Origin: Macrophomina tecta
Lineage: Eukaryota > Ascomycota > Dothideomycetes > Botryosphaeriales > Botryosphaeriaceae
Length of the DNA stretch: 64,000 nucleotides
Direction of reading: 5' to 3'
Assembly (NCBI GenBank): GCA_024180945.1
Contig: JAKSGN010000002.1
Span: 62,001-126,000 of the forward strand
In this document: in pieces, positions 10,236 through 21,600 of the stretch
Layout: every line of letters begins with the position of its first letter
Position numbering within the stretch: the first letter of the stretch is position 1
The notes under the pieces: model-generated
Databases searched by the model: none
What the model was told of the DNA's origin: nothing
What the model saw: the letters and a program-made list of their open reading frames with translations, nothing else
Program-made: the position numbers and the translations under genes

Positions 10236-12581
10236 TCAATTAATGTCCATACACTGACAATCTTCCACGTCTCCAAATCGTCTTCTACCACTAAGCAGTG
10301 TCGGGCATTTCAGTGCTATCTTGAGATTGTTGCACTGTAGAATTACCGACCAGAGTCTCTCCAAAGTGTATCCAAACCATGGTGCATTTAATGAATCCGG
10401 CCGCCCTCGTAGGTAACTTGGCTGATGGGCCCAGCTAGGTTGGTTTGCGATCAGCTCCAACAATTCCTCGTATATCGACAGCCCGGCGCCACGAATGCGT
10501 TTTGCCGAGGCTACGAACTGGCCTTTGTAGGGTAGTAGGATGGAACCAGTGCATGTTTGGTTGAATATCTTGTAGTAGATTTGTTGAATTATCACAGGAT
10601 CCTCGGACCAGCCCCATCTGTCCTCGCAATCGTCGCACTTACAAAGATTACCACTAAAACCAAGGCTGAGCATTCCAGTCTGAGTGTTTAAATAAGTTTC
10701 CAGTCGCCGAAATATCTCCCAAGAGTTGTGGAGTCCGGCCTGGAGGAAGATTGTATGTTTTGCGAGGTTGTCCCATCGCGTAACAATGTGGCGTAGATAT
10801 GTTTCTCCCTCGCGACCAATGTTTGGGAGCCGAATTACTTCGCTAGCCCCAGTGGCATCTTTCAGGGCCGCCAAATCTACCTCCTGGTTCTTGACGTACA
10901 ATAGTAACCGGGGCTCGTTTGCAGCAATCATCGGAATTCCGTTCAATTTATCCATTGTTTTTCGAACAGATTCAGCAGACTCCTTGTACATACTGATGAC
11001 GATGTCGAGCTCCGTTGCGGGCTGATAGGAGATGTCCAAATGTTCTTTTGGTATTTGATAATCCGGAGCAGGAATCTGGCAGCGAACACTCAAAATTGCG
11101 AGCCGAATCCAACAACCAACAAGCAGACCGGCCATGCCAAACTTCATCCATTGGAGAAGCGAACAACGGCGCCAAACGTATCCGGACTTGTTCTGATTTA
11201 TCGTTTGTTGATCAAACATGTGTGAGAGCCCGTGGTCATCGCCTTCCACATCTGGTGGTGATAGCCCGGTTTTTGGTAGAGAAGAGTGAATAGCTGGGTC
11301 ACCTAGGGGCAGAAACTCAGTTGGGGACGGATCAGGCCATACGTTCCGTGCTTGGTAGAGAGAGACAGCGACGTATGAAAGTATCTGCCACATGCTGGAA
11401 CAGGAGGGGTTGCCGAATTGCCAGACGGAGCATCCAGTGAATCCCGTTAGGAATAGATCGACCTCGGCCGACAACTCGGTTTCGTTGTCAGCCCGATCTA
11501 AGAAGGTAAAAAATGACCCTCCAGACGTGATAGCGATAGCAGAAGCAGTAAGATTCAGGGCTACTAATTTTCCCTGTCCGGTCGGTAGAATATTATTCAC
11601 GGTCGTCGACTCCATGGTAAAGGTGCAGAAGCCGGAAATGGCCATTCCAAATGTGAGAGTAGCAGTCAAAAATGTACACCATTGACTGTGTAGGCTTACA
11701 GGTGTTCTCTGTTGCCTTGCCAAACGACAATCATCCCGGTGGAAAGCCTTTGAGAGCCCAGCGGAACTCATAGCTAACAGCCCGAAAACCAACCCATTTA
11801 CTGTCAGTTTGTACTCCTCGTACAGAATGATTAAGCATGCCGAACCCAATAATATGGCCTCTAATCTTGCCCTGCTTCTTTTTGACGAAGAAGAACAGAA
11901 GTAGCTGGTCATAGTGTCGGATACTGTAGTAAAAGTCTATCCTTCAAGTCAGTTAACTTTGAAGCGTAATCCTATTCTTTCGTACTTACAGATAGCATCA
12001 ATAGCCCTACCAAATCAGGAAGGTGCAGAGCAGCCTGCATGAAAAGGAGCATTGATGAGGCCATACAGAGTGCTGCTCCCATAGTGCGGTTTGATGGGGA
12101 ATAATAAGACAGCCGGATACCTGGTTTGCAAAACCAGAAATTGAACCGTATAGGAATGCTAGTGATGCGGAAGAAGGCCATCAAGAAGCAGGCTATCCAG
12201 CATGTTGATGCTGCAACAATCTGCAGGAAAAGAATACGCATAGCTTCCGAACATTAGTCTTCGCGACGTAACGTCAAGACCTCGAAACTCACGGTAATCT
12301 TTTTGCGAAATTAGCATTCTTCTCTCTCAAAGGAGATTTTCACTTACGATAGCTGGTATCGAGAAGTATTCTGGTCGTGACCAATGCAGTCACAGCGCTG
12401 ACCACCCAAGTCCTGTGGACGATGTGTTGTTAGCAAGAGTCCTGACTGATGGACCTATCTCTTACGTCAAGCTGGCGAGTCTTCCCCATCCACGCGTCAA
12501 GATAGCAGAATGGGAGGTAAGTTGTGCCATTGAGCTGTTCCTTGCCGGAGCGTGGAGCTCAAAGCTCTGTTCGTCCACCAT
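10236..12581 (-). CDS. Membrane transporter-like (DMT) / DUF3431 fusion protein, 5 exons
   Basis: The proposed exons are 12581-12466, 12412-12348, 12298-12293, 12243-11990 and 11936-10236, giving 713 residues. Introns are 53, 49, 49 and 53 bp with GTAAGA, GTAAGT, GTGAGT and GTAAGT donors and AG acceptors. The ATG at 12581 is the first after an in-frame TAA. Residues about 40-310 are hydrophobic, with several membrane segments resembling nucleotide-sugar/triose-phosphate (SLC35-like) transporters: WVVSAVTALVTTRILLDT at 41-58 and IILYEEYKLTVNGLVFGLL near 183. A loop and a further membrane segment (about 409-430) precede a DUF3431 domain (about 456-690) with LDIVISMYKES, PNIGREGETYL (518-528) and a Cys cluster CKCDDCEDRW (579-588). 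DUF3431 has no proven function; I infer a glycosyltransferase-like fold acting on a substrate the transporter part could import into the Golgi or ER. No RIP damage is seen. The fusion is seen directly; its role is inference. Confidence 0.85.
12293..12298 (-). other. 6-bp microexon (exon 3) of the DMT/DUF3431 gene
   Basis: The sequence attacc lies between AG of a 49-bp intron (12347-12299, branch TGCTAAT) and GTGAGT of the next 49-bp intron (12292-12244, branch GACTAAT). Including it is the only arrangement I found that keeps frame and gives the smooth reading DTSYHYPMRILFLQ. Splicing directly from 12347 to the CTGCAG acceptor at 12222 would shift the frame. Confidence 0.65.
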
Positions 12582-13599
12582 ACTTGTTGCTGAGAGCAGT
12601 GGTGGGAGTTAGCGCTTTCGATGAAAATCTTTGATGTTTCTGAGTGCCCCTTTAATTGCGGCGTAGACAGTCACGCGGTGGGGGAAAAAATTGGCACCCA
12701 TCAAATAAGCGAAAGGCACACAGCTGCGCAATGCTCTACGCCATCACACAATGTAGCCATCGTGCCAGGAAAGCGCAAAGAACGAAAGCAGACACGTCCC
12801 AGCAATACAAAGCCTACAGATCAGTCAACTCCAAGCGTGCAGCTGTCATCCAGAACGACGAAGTCAACCAAGCGAATGGGAGGCCACTATTCAGAACCGG
12901 CGTCTTCTCCACCGTTGGTGTACCGCCACACCCCGCATACTAGGACCTTGAGCAAGGAAGAAAAGAAGGACTGAGAGGATATGGACTTGTTTCATGGGCC
13001 TACTGAGCGCCGTGCGTACGACCGCAAGGGCTCAGATCCACGAAGTCGGCCCCGTGAGATAATAAGAGAGAAGATTCAAAAGCAGGATGAACCTGTCTGA
13101 TAAGAAGATCTCGATATACACATACCAACTCAGATTTAGCTTGCCTAAAGGGTCGGCTGACCTAGGATAAGTAAAGGCACTATTAGGCAGCATATGGCTA
13201 ACGCAAGATATGTTGCTTATATAAAGATGTAGGTCTTTGTCAGGCTTCAGGCCAACTGGCCACAGTCCATCGACTAATAAGCGCGCCTAATAGCGACTGC
13301 CACTAACAAGTGTCAGTCGTTTATCTCTTAAGCACTGCGTGTCGTTGGCGCACTAGGGCACGTCGGCGACTGACGGTCGACTGCTTGAGAGCTTTTTCTA
13401 GGTATATGACGAGCGGAGAAGAGGTCTAAATGTTTCCCAAATATTTAATGTACGTATAATTGAATGAAACCATGGATTCTAGCGCGTCGAGTTGTTCTGG
13501 ATAAGCTCGAGCCTATCCAATTGAGAGAGATCTCCGCCGATAGTTATTATAGTAAACTCCTCACGGCGTTGTGGAGTAAGTCTAATGTATCGCACGAGA
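12582..13599. other. Intergenic region upstream of the DMT/DUF3431 gene
   Basis: This should contain the promoter. No clear TATA box or other element stands out. Overlapping plus-strand open frames at 12621-12974 and 12656-12943 are Lys/Arg/Ser/Thr-rich, show no domain and compete with each other; I do not call them genes. Confidence 0.5.
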
Positions 13600-14110
13600 T
13601 TGTGAAGACGACTAAATATCTAAATTTCTTCTAGAGCTCTTCTACTTTCATATAGTCTCCGCGTTGATAGTGCATTTCAAGCTTTGCAGGATACTTCTTA
13701 GAGTTCCGGCCCATGAGAAACGCCTGGCAGTAGAAAATCGATGATATGACCCAAGTAGCGCAGCCGGCGATGGCGACGTTGGTTTGATTTTATCTACGGG
13801 CGGAGCTCTTTGAGCACTACGAGTAATATTCACATCTTCGACTGTCGTTCCTGTCCGAAGCTAAACTTATTTAGTTGGCGCGGGGCTCGTCCTGGCGCTA
13901 AGGATGTAGATAATCGCCTTCAGAGCATGGCCACACCGAGTTGGAGTCTCTTGCCCGTGCACATTGTGAAAGTGTTGCCTTTATCTTCTCGTTCATTCTT
14001 ACAGAGGACGGCAACCACTAATTTGTCAACCAGGCACAAAAAAAGACCGAATATTCTTGGGGGTAGCCAGAGGCCTTTTGCCCGCGTCCGATGCCTACAC
14101 CTAGCATAAG
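13600..14110 (-). pseudogene. Decayed gene for an unrecognised membrane protein
   Basis: Reading the minus strand gives protein-like stretches in order. Near 14090-13930 is one containing PPRIFGLFLCLVDKLVVAVL. Near 13780-13640 is a hydrophobic segment, NVAIAGCATWVISSIFYCQ, followed by a charged tail with YPAKLEMHYQRGDYMKVEEL. Stops (TGA, TAG, TAA) interrupt the frame, several where Gln or Trp would fit, as expected from mild RIP leaking from neighbouring repeats. I do not recognise the family. Introns or frameshifts between the blocks are possible. Confidence 0.45.
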
Positions 14111-15128
14111 ACCCTACAGGAATGTTGCGCTAAATAAGGAATCGCAATTCTTATTTCCACAACAACCTGGTGCCCCGGGGCTCATACCATCCTACTAAAA
14201 TTCTTTTCGCGCTCGCCGTCAGACGCGTTGAGAGGGGGGCAAGTAACAAAGGAGCACATCTCATGGACTCCCAATGGCCTCCCAAGAAAAAGAAAGAAAA
14301 AGCTGGGGTCCAAATGGGCTGACTCGCGGGAGCCCTATCGGCGTCACAGTACTTTTATAGATGCATAAATTCCATTAATGCACTTCATCCGCAAGGGCTG
14401 GCCAACCTGGCTGAAGAGTTTGAACGTCTCAAGACTGTGCGGCGCAGAAACCCTCCAAAGCCTTCGCTTCATTGCGCCCAAGTAGTCCGGAGGGAGACAC
14501 CCCCCCTCACACGCAACAGCTGTGCCGCAGATTTGCGGGAGAATACGGGCCCATGGCTAACTTATTATGTCCAAAGAGGCAGCAATCTGACAAGGATATT
14601 GCGTTGGGGTAAGAGTGGTGGAGCCGTTCATCTATCTTCTGCATGTTGGGATCAGCGAGATTATTTACCACACTCCGCACCGGTCCGTCGCAGTAAATAC
14701 ACAACCAGAAGCCTCTCAATGCACTGCAACGTGAGAAGGCTGACAAGAAAACTGAATGGTTAAAAGAATGATTTTTTTTTTTTTCCTTCTTACATCTCGG
14801 TATTGTTACCACCGGACTGCTTCCTACATGTCGTTTTCTGGCTGGCTAGTGTACCTGCAGTGGCGCCACGTAGGCTTGTGCCGCAACCAAAGAGCCGGGT
14901 CATTGCAAACTAATGGGTCCACTTAGTATATGTGGGTCATTTATCCACGAATCAAAGACAGAGGGCGGCCCGCAGCGAATAGTTAATTAGAGTTTATGTT
15001 CCGGTCGCCCGCTTTTATGCCTTAATAATAGCAGGTAAGGTACACAACAGCTTAATAAGTACTTTTCACTTAATTTTAATTCTTTTGCACTATTACAAGG
15101 CGGAGACCGCTGTTATATATCTCGAAGT
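14111..15128. other. Intergenic DNA, weak coding trace near 14360-14450
   Basis: A plus-strand frame at about 14345-14460 reads INSIHALH-like sequence ending in LANLAEEFERLKTVRRRN and could be a gene remnant, but it has no support on either side. A T-run lies at about 14770-14784. A 108-codon plus-strand open frame (14437-14763) extends this trace but shows no domain and overlaps an equally long minus-strand frame. Confidence 0.35.
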
Positions 15129-15150
15129 CTATTGCAGCTAGCTGCAATAG
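15129..15150. repeat. Perfect 22-bp palindrome
   Basis: Two 11-bp arms, ctattgcagct and its reverse complement, abut with no spacer, centred on AGCT. It lies 30 bp before the truncated LTR at 15180, at the edge of the gene island. A dimer-binding site or a cruciform-prone scar are possible readings. Confidence 0.8.
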
Positions 15151-15179
15151 CCTTACAAAGCAGAGAGGCAAGAGTAAGA

Positions 15180-15604
15180 TATTACGAATCCTAGAGGACA
15201 AGGGCTTTATAACCGCAGGGGCAAGGAACCCTTACGGGCAGTAGAGCCGCACGGTTGGTACGCCCGCACGGGAAAACCAGCCTTAAGAAAAGACGGCGCG
15301 TACGGCCCTAGGCTAGATAGTAATAGAAGCCCGCACGGAAGCAATGCCCGCATAGTATAGCGACTATCTAAAAGAATAGTAGAACTAAGTTCCTATAGGA
15401 AAAAGACACCTATAGAAAAAAAGTATAGATTAAAAAACTAACTTTAGGCATAAGAGATGAATAAGAGAATAGTAAATATATTATTTACTTATTAGAGTAG
15501 AAGTTCGGTTTTAAAAAATAGGCCTTAGCGCCTAAGTTATATAGGATCTACTTAGATTATAGTAATCTAAGATACTTAATCTAATACTATTAATCTAGCT
15601 ACTT
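15180..15604 (+). mobile_element. Truncated gypsy LTR (family G), moderately RIP-degraded
   Basis: It begins tattacgaatcctagagg and follows the pristine G LTR (17042 onward) through the CCCGCACGG blocks to the GATCCAGCTG region. There it is broken by Copia-C at about 15605. The missing 3' part does not resume after Copia-C (22989 onward), so a deletion or rearrangement accompanied or followed that insertion. Confidence 0.8.
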
Positions 15605-15814
15605 TATATTAAATATTAATAAGTAAGCTTATATAAGCGTAGCTTATTAATATATTACCTTAGGTATTAGAATACTATTTAAGGTATAAAATAAATATAC
15701 CTAGGAGTTATAGCGGTGGCAAACTATAGTAGCAAACCATGGTAGTAAACTAAGATAGTAAAATTTACCACTACACTTTACTAACTAATAACTAAACGGG
15801 TATAGCCCCTACTA
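15605..15814 (+). repeat. 5' LTR of Copia-C
   Basis: It is nearly collinear with 22778-22988, including an internal run of short repeats (agtaaactaagatagtaaaattta). It is less mutated than the 3' copy. Ends are approximate to a few bases. Confidence 0.8.
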
Positions 15815-17041
15815 AAATTACTTTTATATATTATAAAAGTTTAGTTATTTCTCGTTATTACGATATAAAAATTATATAAAACGGATAAAGATTAGAGCTA
15901 GAATCTTATTTCTTATAAATTATTCTTACTAGATTTCTAATATAATATATCTAGAAGAATCTAATTATATAAGAAATACCTATATATAAAGAACTCTAGA
16001 TAGTACTATAGTTTTACTCTTAGAGATATATAATACTTATAAATAGAATATAAGCTAATAAAAGCTTTATTCTTTATTTTTATCTTTTCTCTTATTCTTC
16101 TTTATTAAATCTTCTATCTATTTCTCTCTTAGAGAATTATCTTCTTTTAACTATTTACTAGGCTTTATTATTTATAATATAGCTTAGTAATCCTCTACCT
16201 AAGCCTTAGCACTTTATAGGTTATAAGCCTAGAGGACTAAAGAGATAAATTACTCTAAAAAAAAGTACTATCTATTCTAGTAATATAATTACTAAAAATA
16301 GAAACTATTTTTATTCTTTAATATATGCTTATAGCCTATAAAGTCCCTACCTAGTCGTACCTAAGTAATTAGAGCAAATATAGTTACTAGTAGTATAAAA
16401 TCCCTAAGAGAACCTACTAGTAATAGGCATTTATTAATAGGTGTTAATTTTATAAGAATATTAACTCGGTATAGTTAATATAAGCCTTATAGCGCGTCTC
16501 CCACCTATTAAAGCAATTAAATATTAAGAGAAAAAGAGAAGAAATTTATAAGAAACCCCTAAAATCCCTAAAAGGCTATAGGCTTTATTTAAATCTTTAG
16601 AGTTTATTATAAAGACCTAAGCCTACTAGGACCTTATAAAAGGCCTAGAGTATATTATTCTAAGCCCTAACCCTAAGGGGACTTAAGGATAATAAGTTAT
16701 TAATTATATTTAGCCTTAGGATACCTGAACCTAAAGACTAAAATATTTATTTTAAGCTGAATTTAAGTTTATTATAAACAGGACTTCGGTATTACTTAGT
16801 ACTATTATAAGGCTTATATTTTGCCTATAAATAGTGCTAAAGTTATTATTAAATAGGCTAAGGAGAAAATTATTTCTCTTAGCTAACTTATTCTTATTAG
16901 CCTTTAATCTATTATAAGGCTAATAAAATTATCTAATAGCTCTATTTTTTAAAGGAGTTTTAGGATAAGAAGCTATTCTAATAGATATAAGATCTATATA
17001 TTCTAGAAAAAGAGAAAACTTCTAGTATATAATATAATAAT

Positions 17042-17813
17042 TGTTACGAACCCCAGAGGACAAGGGCTTTATGACCCCACGGGCGGAAGGCCCGCACGGG
17101 AAAAGGCACCGCAGGAACCCACAGGGACGGCAGAGCCGCACCACCAGCACGCCCGCACGGGAAAACCAGCCGCAAGGGAAGACGGCGCGTACGGGCCTGG
17201 GCAAGGCAGCAATGGAAGCCCGCACGGGAGCGACGCCCACGCGGCACAGCAAGACCACGAGAACACAGACCAGGTGAACTCCCGCAGGGGAAGAACGCCC
17301 ACAAGGGAGAAGTCACGAATCCCGGAAACCCGGCTTCGAGCCAAGAGGAACGGGCGAGAGAAAGTCGGACAACTTGTACGGTCCAAGGGACGATGGTCTG
17401 GCGGTAGAATACTCCCGTAACCGATGCAGAAGTCGGATTCCAGGAAACAGGCTTTAGCGCCCGAGTCACGTGGGACCCACAGGGCCCACCTGGATCAACC
17501 TGATCCAAGATCAATGATCCAACACCATTGATCCAGCTGCTTTGATCCAGCTGTATCGATCCAGATTGCTACAATTTTCCTACAGTATATAGACGCACTC
17601 ATTAGATAGTACTTTGACCTTCGTGGTCAACTCAAAGTTCCAATACAACCCTATTGGAGGTAACAAGCCTGACGCGCACCGCGCACCGACATCTCACGTG
17701 ATCACTACCATCGTTCCAATCCTTTACCCTTCTCTTGTCCTTCAAGGTAAACCCTTCAGCTACCTGACCCTGCTAGGCGATTCCAAAGCCTAGTGGAAGA
17801 GGCCGCCGTTACA
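17042..17813 (+). mobile_element. Pristine, GC-rich solo LTR (family G)
   Basis: This 772-bp LTR runs from TGTTACGAACCCC to GCCGCCGTTACA with exact duplication ATAAT (17037-17041, 17814-17818). Unlike all neighbours it is rich in C, G, CpA and TpG and shows no RIP. It gives the unmutated reference for the degraded G LTRs at 1108, 15180, 17033, 25175, 32648, 32841 and 63416. It carries three copies of CCCGCACGGG (17091, 17152, 17219) and a GATCCA/GATCAA array (17489-17568). Open frames here on either strand are by-products of its GC-rich composition. Confidence 0.95.
17489..17568. repeat. GATCCA-type repeat array in the LTR
   Basis: Seven or so GATC-centred hexamers (gatcaa, gatcca) occur in 80 bp, several followed by GCTG. 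They are absent from the RIP-degraded LTR copies, where CA steps are lost. They could be transcription-factor sites of the LTR promoter. Confidence 0.6.
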
Positions 17814-18608
17814 ATAATAGCCTTTTCTACTAGGCTTTAGAATTACCTAGTAGGATTAGATAGCTAAAGAATTTATCTTAAAAAATAAGAGAAGGGTAAA
17901 AGATTAAGACGATAGTAGTAATTATATAATATATTAGTATATAGTACGCGTTAGGCTTATTATCTCTAATAGATTTATATTAGAACTTTAAGTTAACTAT
18001 AAAGGTTAGAATACTATCTAAGAAGTATATCTATATACTATAAAAAAGCTATAATAATCTAGGAATTAGAATAACTATTAGATTAGTTATAGTATTAGAT
18101 TAATCTAAGGATTAGATTAGTACTAAGGCTTTTAATCCCTAAGTAGGCCCGATAGATTCTATATAACTTAGATACTAATACTTATTTTCTAGAATTCGAC
18201 TTCTTTTTTAATAAATAAACGATATATTTACTATTCTTTTATTTATTTTTTATACTCGAAAGTTAGTTTTCTAGGTTCTATCTCTTACTCTTAGTAAGAG
18301 TATATACTTCTATACTTACTATCTAACTTAGCTAAGTGTACTTCTATAACTAATTCTTTTTCTATAAGATTTTATCTTTAGTATATTACTGCGTCGCGTA
18401 GGCGTTATTTTTATATAGGCTTTTACTATAGCCTAGCCTAGACCTATACGCGCCGTTTTTCTTTAAGGCTAGTTTTTCTATATAGGCACCTTAGTTATAT
18501 AGCTCTACTATCTATAAGGGTTTCTAGCTCCTACGATATTTTTTTCTATATAGGCTCTTCGTCCGTGGGGTTATAAAGCCCTTATCCCTAGGGGTTTATA
18601 ATATATAA

Positions 18609-21600
18609 GATGTAAGGTATTCTATAAAAAACTAATTAAGTATTTAATTAGATCTATTATAAGGGGGTTTATATATTTATAAAATAGCTAATTCTATACT
18701 TAAAATCTCTAAGCTCTAAGAAAGCTCTAACTAGAATTTATAGTCTATTAGAATAGAATCTATCTTAATAAAAAAAGGTTATTATAATATAGTAATCTCT
18801 ATAATAATTAAATTAAGTTCTACTAAGGCTAAATAAGCTTTTAAAGTATCTACTTTAATTAAATTAAGCCTTAGTAATAGTCTTTTATTATAAACTAAAG
18901 GTATAAGAAATTTTAAAGAATTATAGATAGCTCTAAAAAATTTATATAAGTTATATAGCTTTAGTAGCGAGTTTTTTATTATAAAGAAACTAATTAATAC
19001 TATATTAGCTAAAAAAAGAAAATCTAAAAACGTATTTATAAGAAATAAAATACTTAACTAATACTCTTATCTTTAGAAATATTAAGTTACTAGATAAGTT
19101 TATAGCTAGTTTAGTATTAAGTAATCTATCTAAGAATTATAAGTAAACTATAGCTATAATTATATAGTAAATTTAATTCTCTAATAATCTAGTATTAGAG
19201 AATATCTTTATATAACTAATAAATAAAAGGTGCTAGCTTAAAGATATTAGAATCTTTAATAAACTAAAGAATAAAGATATAGAAATATCTCTTAATACGT
19301 CTAAATTTAATAAAAATAAGAGCCCTAAAGCTAAGTATCCGTAGTATAATAAATCTAGCTATAAGAAAGATAAATACTAGATAAAGTATCTATATCTAAA
19401 ACTAGATAATAATAAAAAGAACGGCTATAATAATTAGTCTATAAATAATACGAATAATAATAATAAGAAAGACGATTCTAAATTAGAATTAAGTCTTATA
19501 ACTAAAGAATTTCTTAAAGAATATATTCTTAATACTAAAAATAGTAAGTCTTAGATTCTAGATTTTGGAGCTACTATACACATTTATACTTATCTAAATC
19601 TATTTAAAGAGTTAAATAATACTTCTATAGCTATTAAATAGGGTGAGGGCGATAGCTAAATTAAGGCTAAGAAAGTAAGTTATATAAATATCTACTTTCT
19701 AAATACTAATAAAAAGACCCATATAAATAATGTTCTATTAGTTTTAAAAATAGAAGTTAACCTACTTTCTCTTACTACGATAGTAGAGAAAGGCTTTAAG
19801 ATTATTTTTAAGCTAAATCTATTCGAGATCTATTATTCTAGTAATAAGTTATTCACTAAGGGAACTTATATAAATAGCTTATCTATTTTAAATTCTAAAT
19901 ATCCGGACTATGCTACGGGTAATATTAAGCCTATATATAATACTATTTAGCACGAGCGTCTCGGGTATATAGAAAATAAAGCCCTTAAATATATTTCTAA
20001 GATTATAGAAGGAACTACCTTAGAAAATAATAATAATCTAAAAATAAAAGACTATAAAGTCTATATTAAGTTTAAGATAACTAGGAATATAAATAAAGTT
20101 TCTAGTACTAAGGCTAAGGACTATTTAGAAACTATTTATCTAGATATAAACGGTTTTATTAAGCCTATAACTATATAAGGTTATAGGTATTACTTAACCT
20201 TTCTAGATAATGCTACTAGTTATTTAGAACTAGAGCTATTAAAGTCTAGAGAAGCCCTTACTAATTATCTAAAAAGCTTTATTATTAGAGCTAAAAATTA
20301 GTCTAATAATAAAGTAAAAAGGCTTTATTTTAATAATAAGTTTAAGTTAAAAGAAATAGATAATTTAGCTAAAGAAAGAGGTATTATATTAATCTATTCG
20401 GCTCTATATACTAAAAAGTAGAATAGAAAAGCCGAATAGGTAAATAGAACCTTATTTAATAAGATATAAGCCTTATTAATAAGTAGTAATCTTTTTAAAA
20501 AGTACTAGAGAGAGGCGCTCTTAGCTACTACCTACTTATATAATAGAACTTCTAATAGTTCTATTAACTATAAAACCCCCTTCGAAGCTCATTATAAAAA
20601 AAAGCCGAACCTAGAAAATATTAAAGTATAGGGCTTATTATATTATAAGAAAGAGCCTAAAGAGCTAGTAACTAAACTAGACTCTAGGGCTACTAAGTAG
20701 TATTTAATTAATTACGGCTTAAATTAGTATAAACTACTAGACCTAAACACTACTAAAATTATCTAGGCTAGAGACATTATAATCCTCGAAAATAGGTTCT
20801 ATAAAGACCTAATAATAGACGAGGAATTAATTATAAAAAACGAGCTAGAATTAGAAAATAACTAATTAAATAATAGTTTATATTCTAATTTATATGAGGA
20901 TTTAACTACCGATTCTCGTAATAATATAGAAGAAAATCCTAGTAAAGAAAATAGCTAAGAGAGCTTCTATAAAGATTTACTAGAGACTACTTATAATATA
21001 AAGCTAGAAGAATATATACCTACTAGTTATAAAGAGATTCTTAATTATTCTAAAGAAGACCTTTATTTAAAGGTAATATAGGACGAATATAATAGTCTAA
21101 TTAAGGCCGATTATTAGTAATTAGTTAAACTACCTAAAGATGTACCTATTTTTAAAAAATGTTAGATTTTAACTAAAAAATATAAGGCCGATAGAACTTA
21201 TATTAAATATAAAGCTAGATAGATAGTTAAAGACTTTATATAAGAGTTTAAAGTTAACTATAAAGAGACTTTTACTAATACTACTAAGCCTATAATATAC
21301 CGGCTTCTACTAGTTATTATAGTATGCCTTAGCTAGTATATTTACTAATAGAATATAAAATAAGCCTTTTTCTAATACTGCCTTAAAAGATACAGTTTAT
21401 ATAGAGTAACTATATAACTTTAATAAAGAAAAAGAACTAGTTTATTTACTAAACTAAGCCCTATACGGTTTAAAATAATTAGTAAGAAAATAGTAACTAT
21501 ATTTAACTAATATATTAGTTAAATATAGCTATAACCCTCTAATAAGTAATATAGCTATCTTTATAAATAAAGATAAGCCTATTATCTTAGCCGTTTAGAT

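Larger units (their letters stand above)
17033..18603 (-). mobile_element. Old RIP-degraded solo LTR (family G), split by a younger LTR
   Basis: The LTR begins tataataat at 17033-17041, resumes at 17819 with agccttttctactagg and ends ggggtttataata at 18603, antisense. The exact 5-bp duplication TATAA (17028-17032, 18604-18608) flanks it. It lies in the gag region of Copia-C. The younger LTR went in 9 bp from its edge. Confidence 0.9.

Noticed and set aside
12621..12974. 117-codon plus-strand frame upstream of the intact gene
   Set aside because: Low-complexity basic sequence with a competing overlapping frame and no domain; not enough support for a gene.
14437..14812. Opposing 108- and 101-codon frames
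   Set aside because: They overlap on opposite strands with no domain in either; only the upstream LANLAEEFERLK trace looked protein-like.
17022..17514. Several overlapping open frames on both strands
   Set aside because: All lie in the GC-rich solo LTR and read Arg/Pro/Cys-rich nonsense; by-products of composition.
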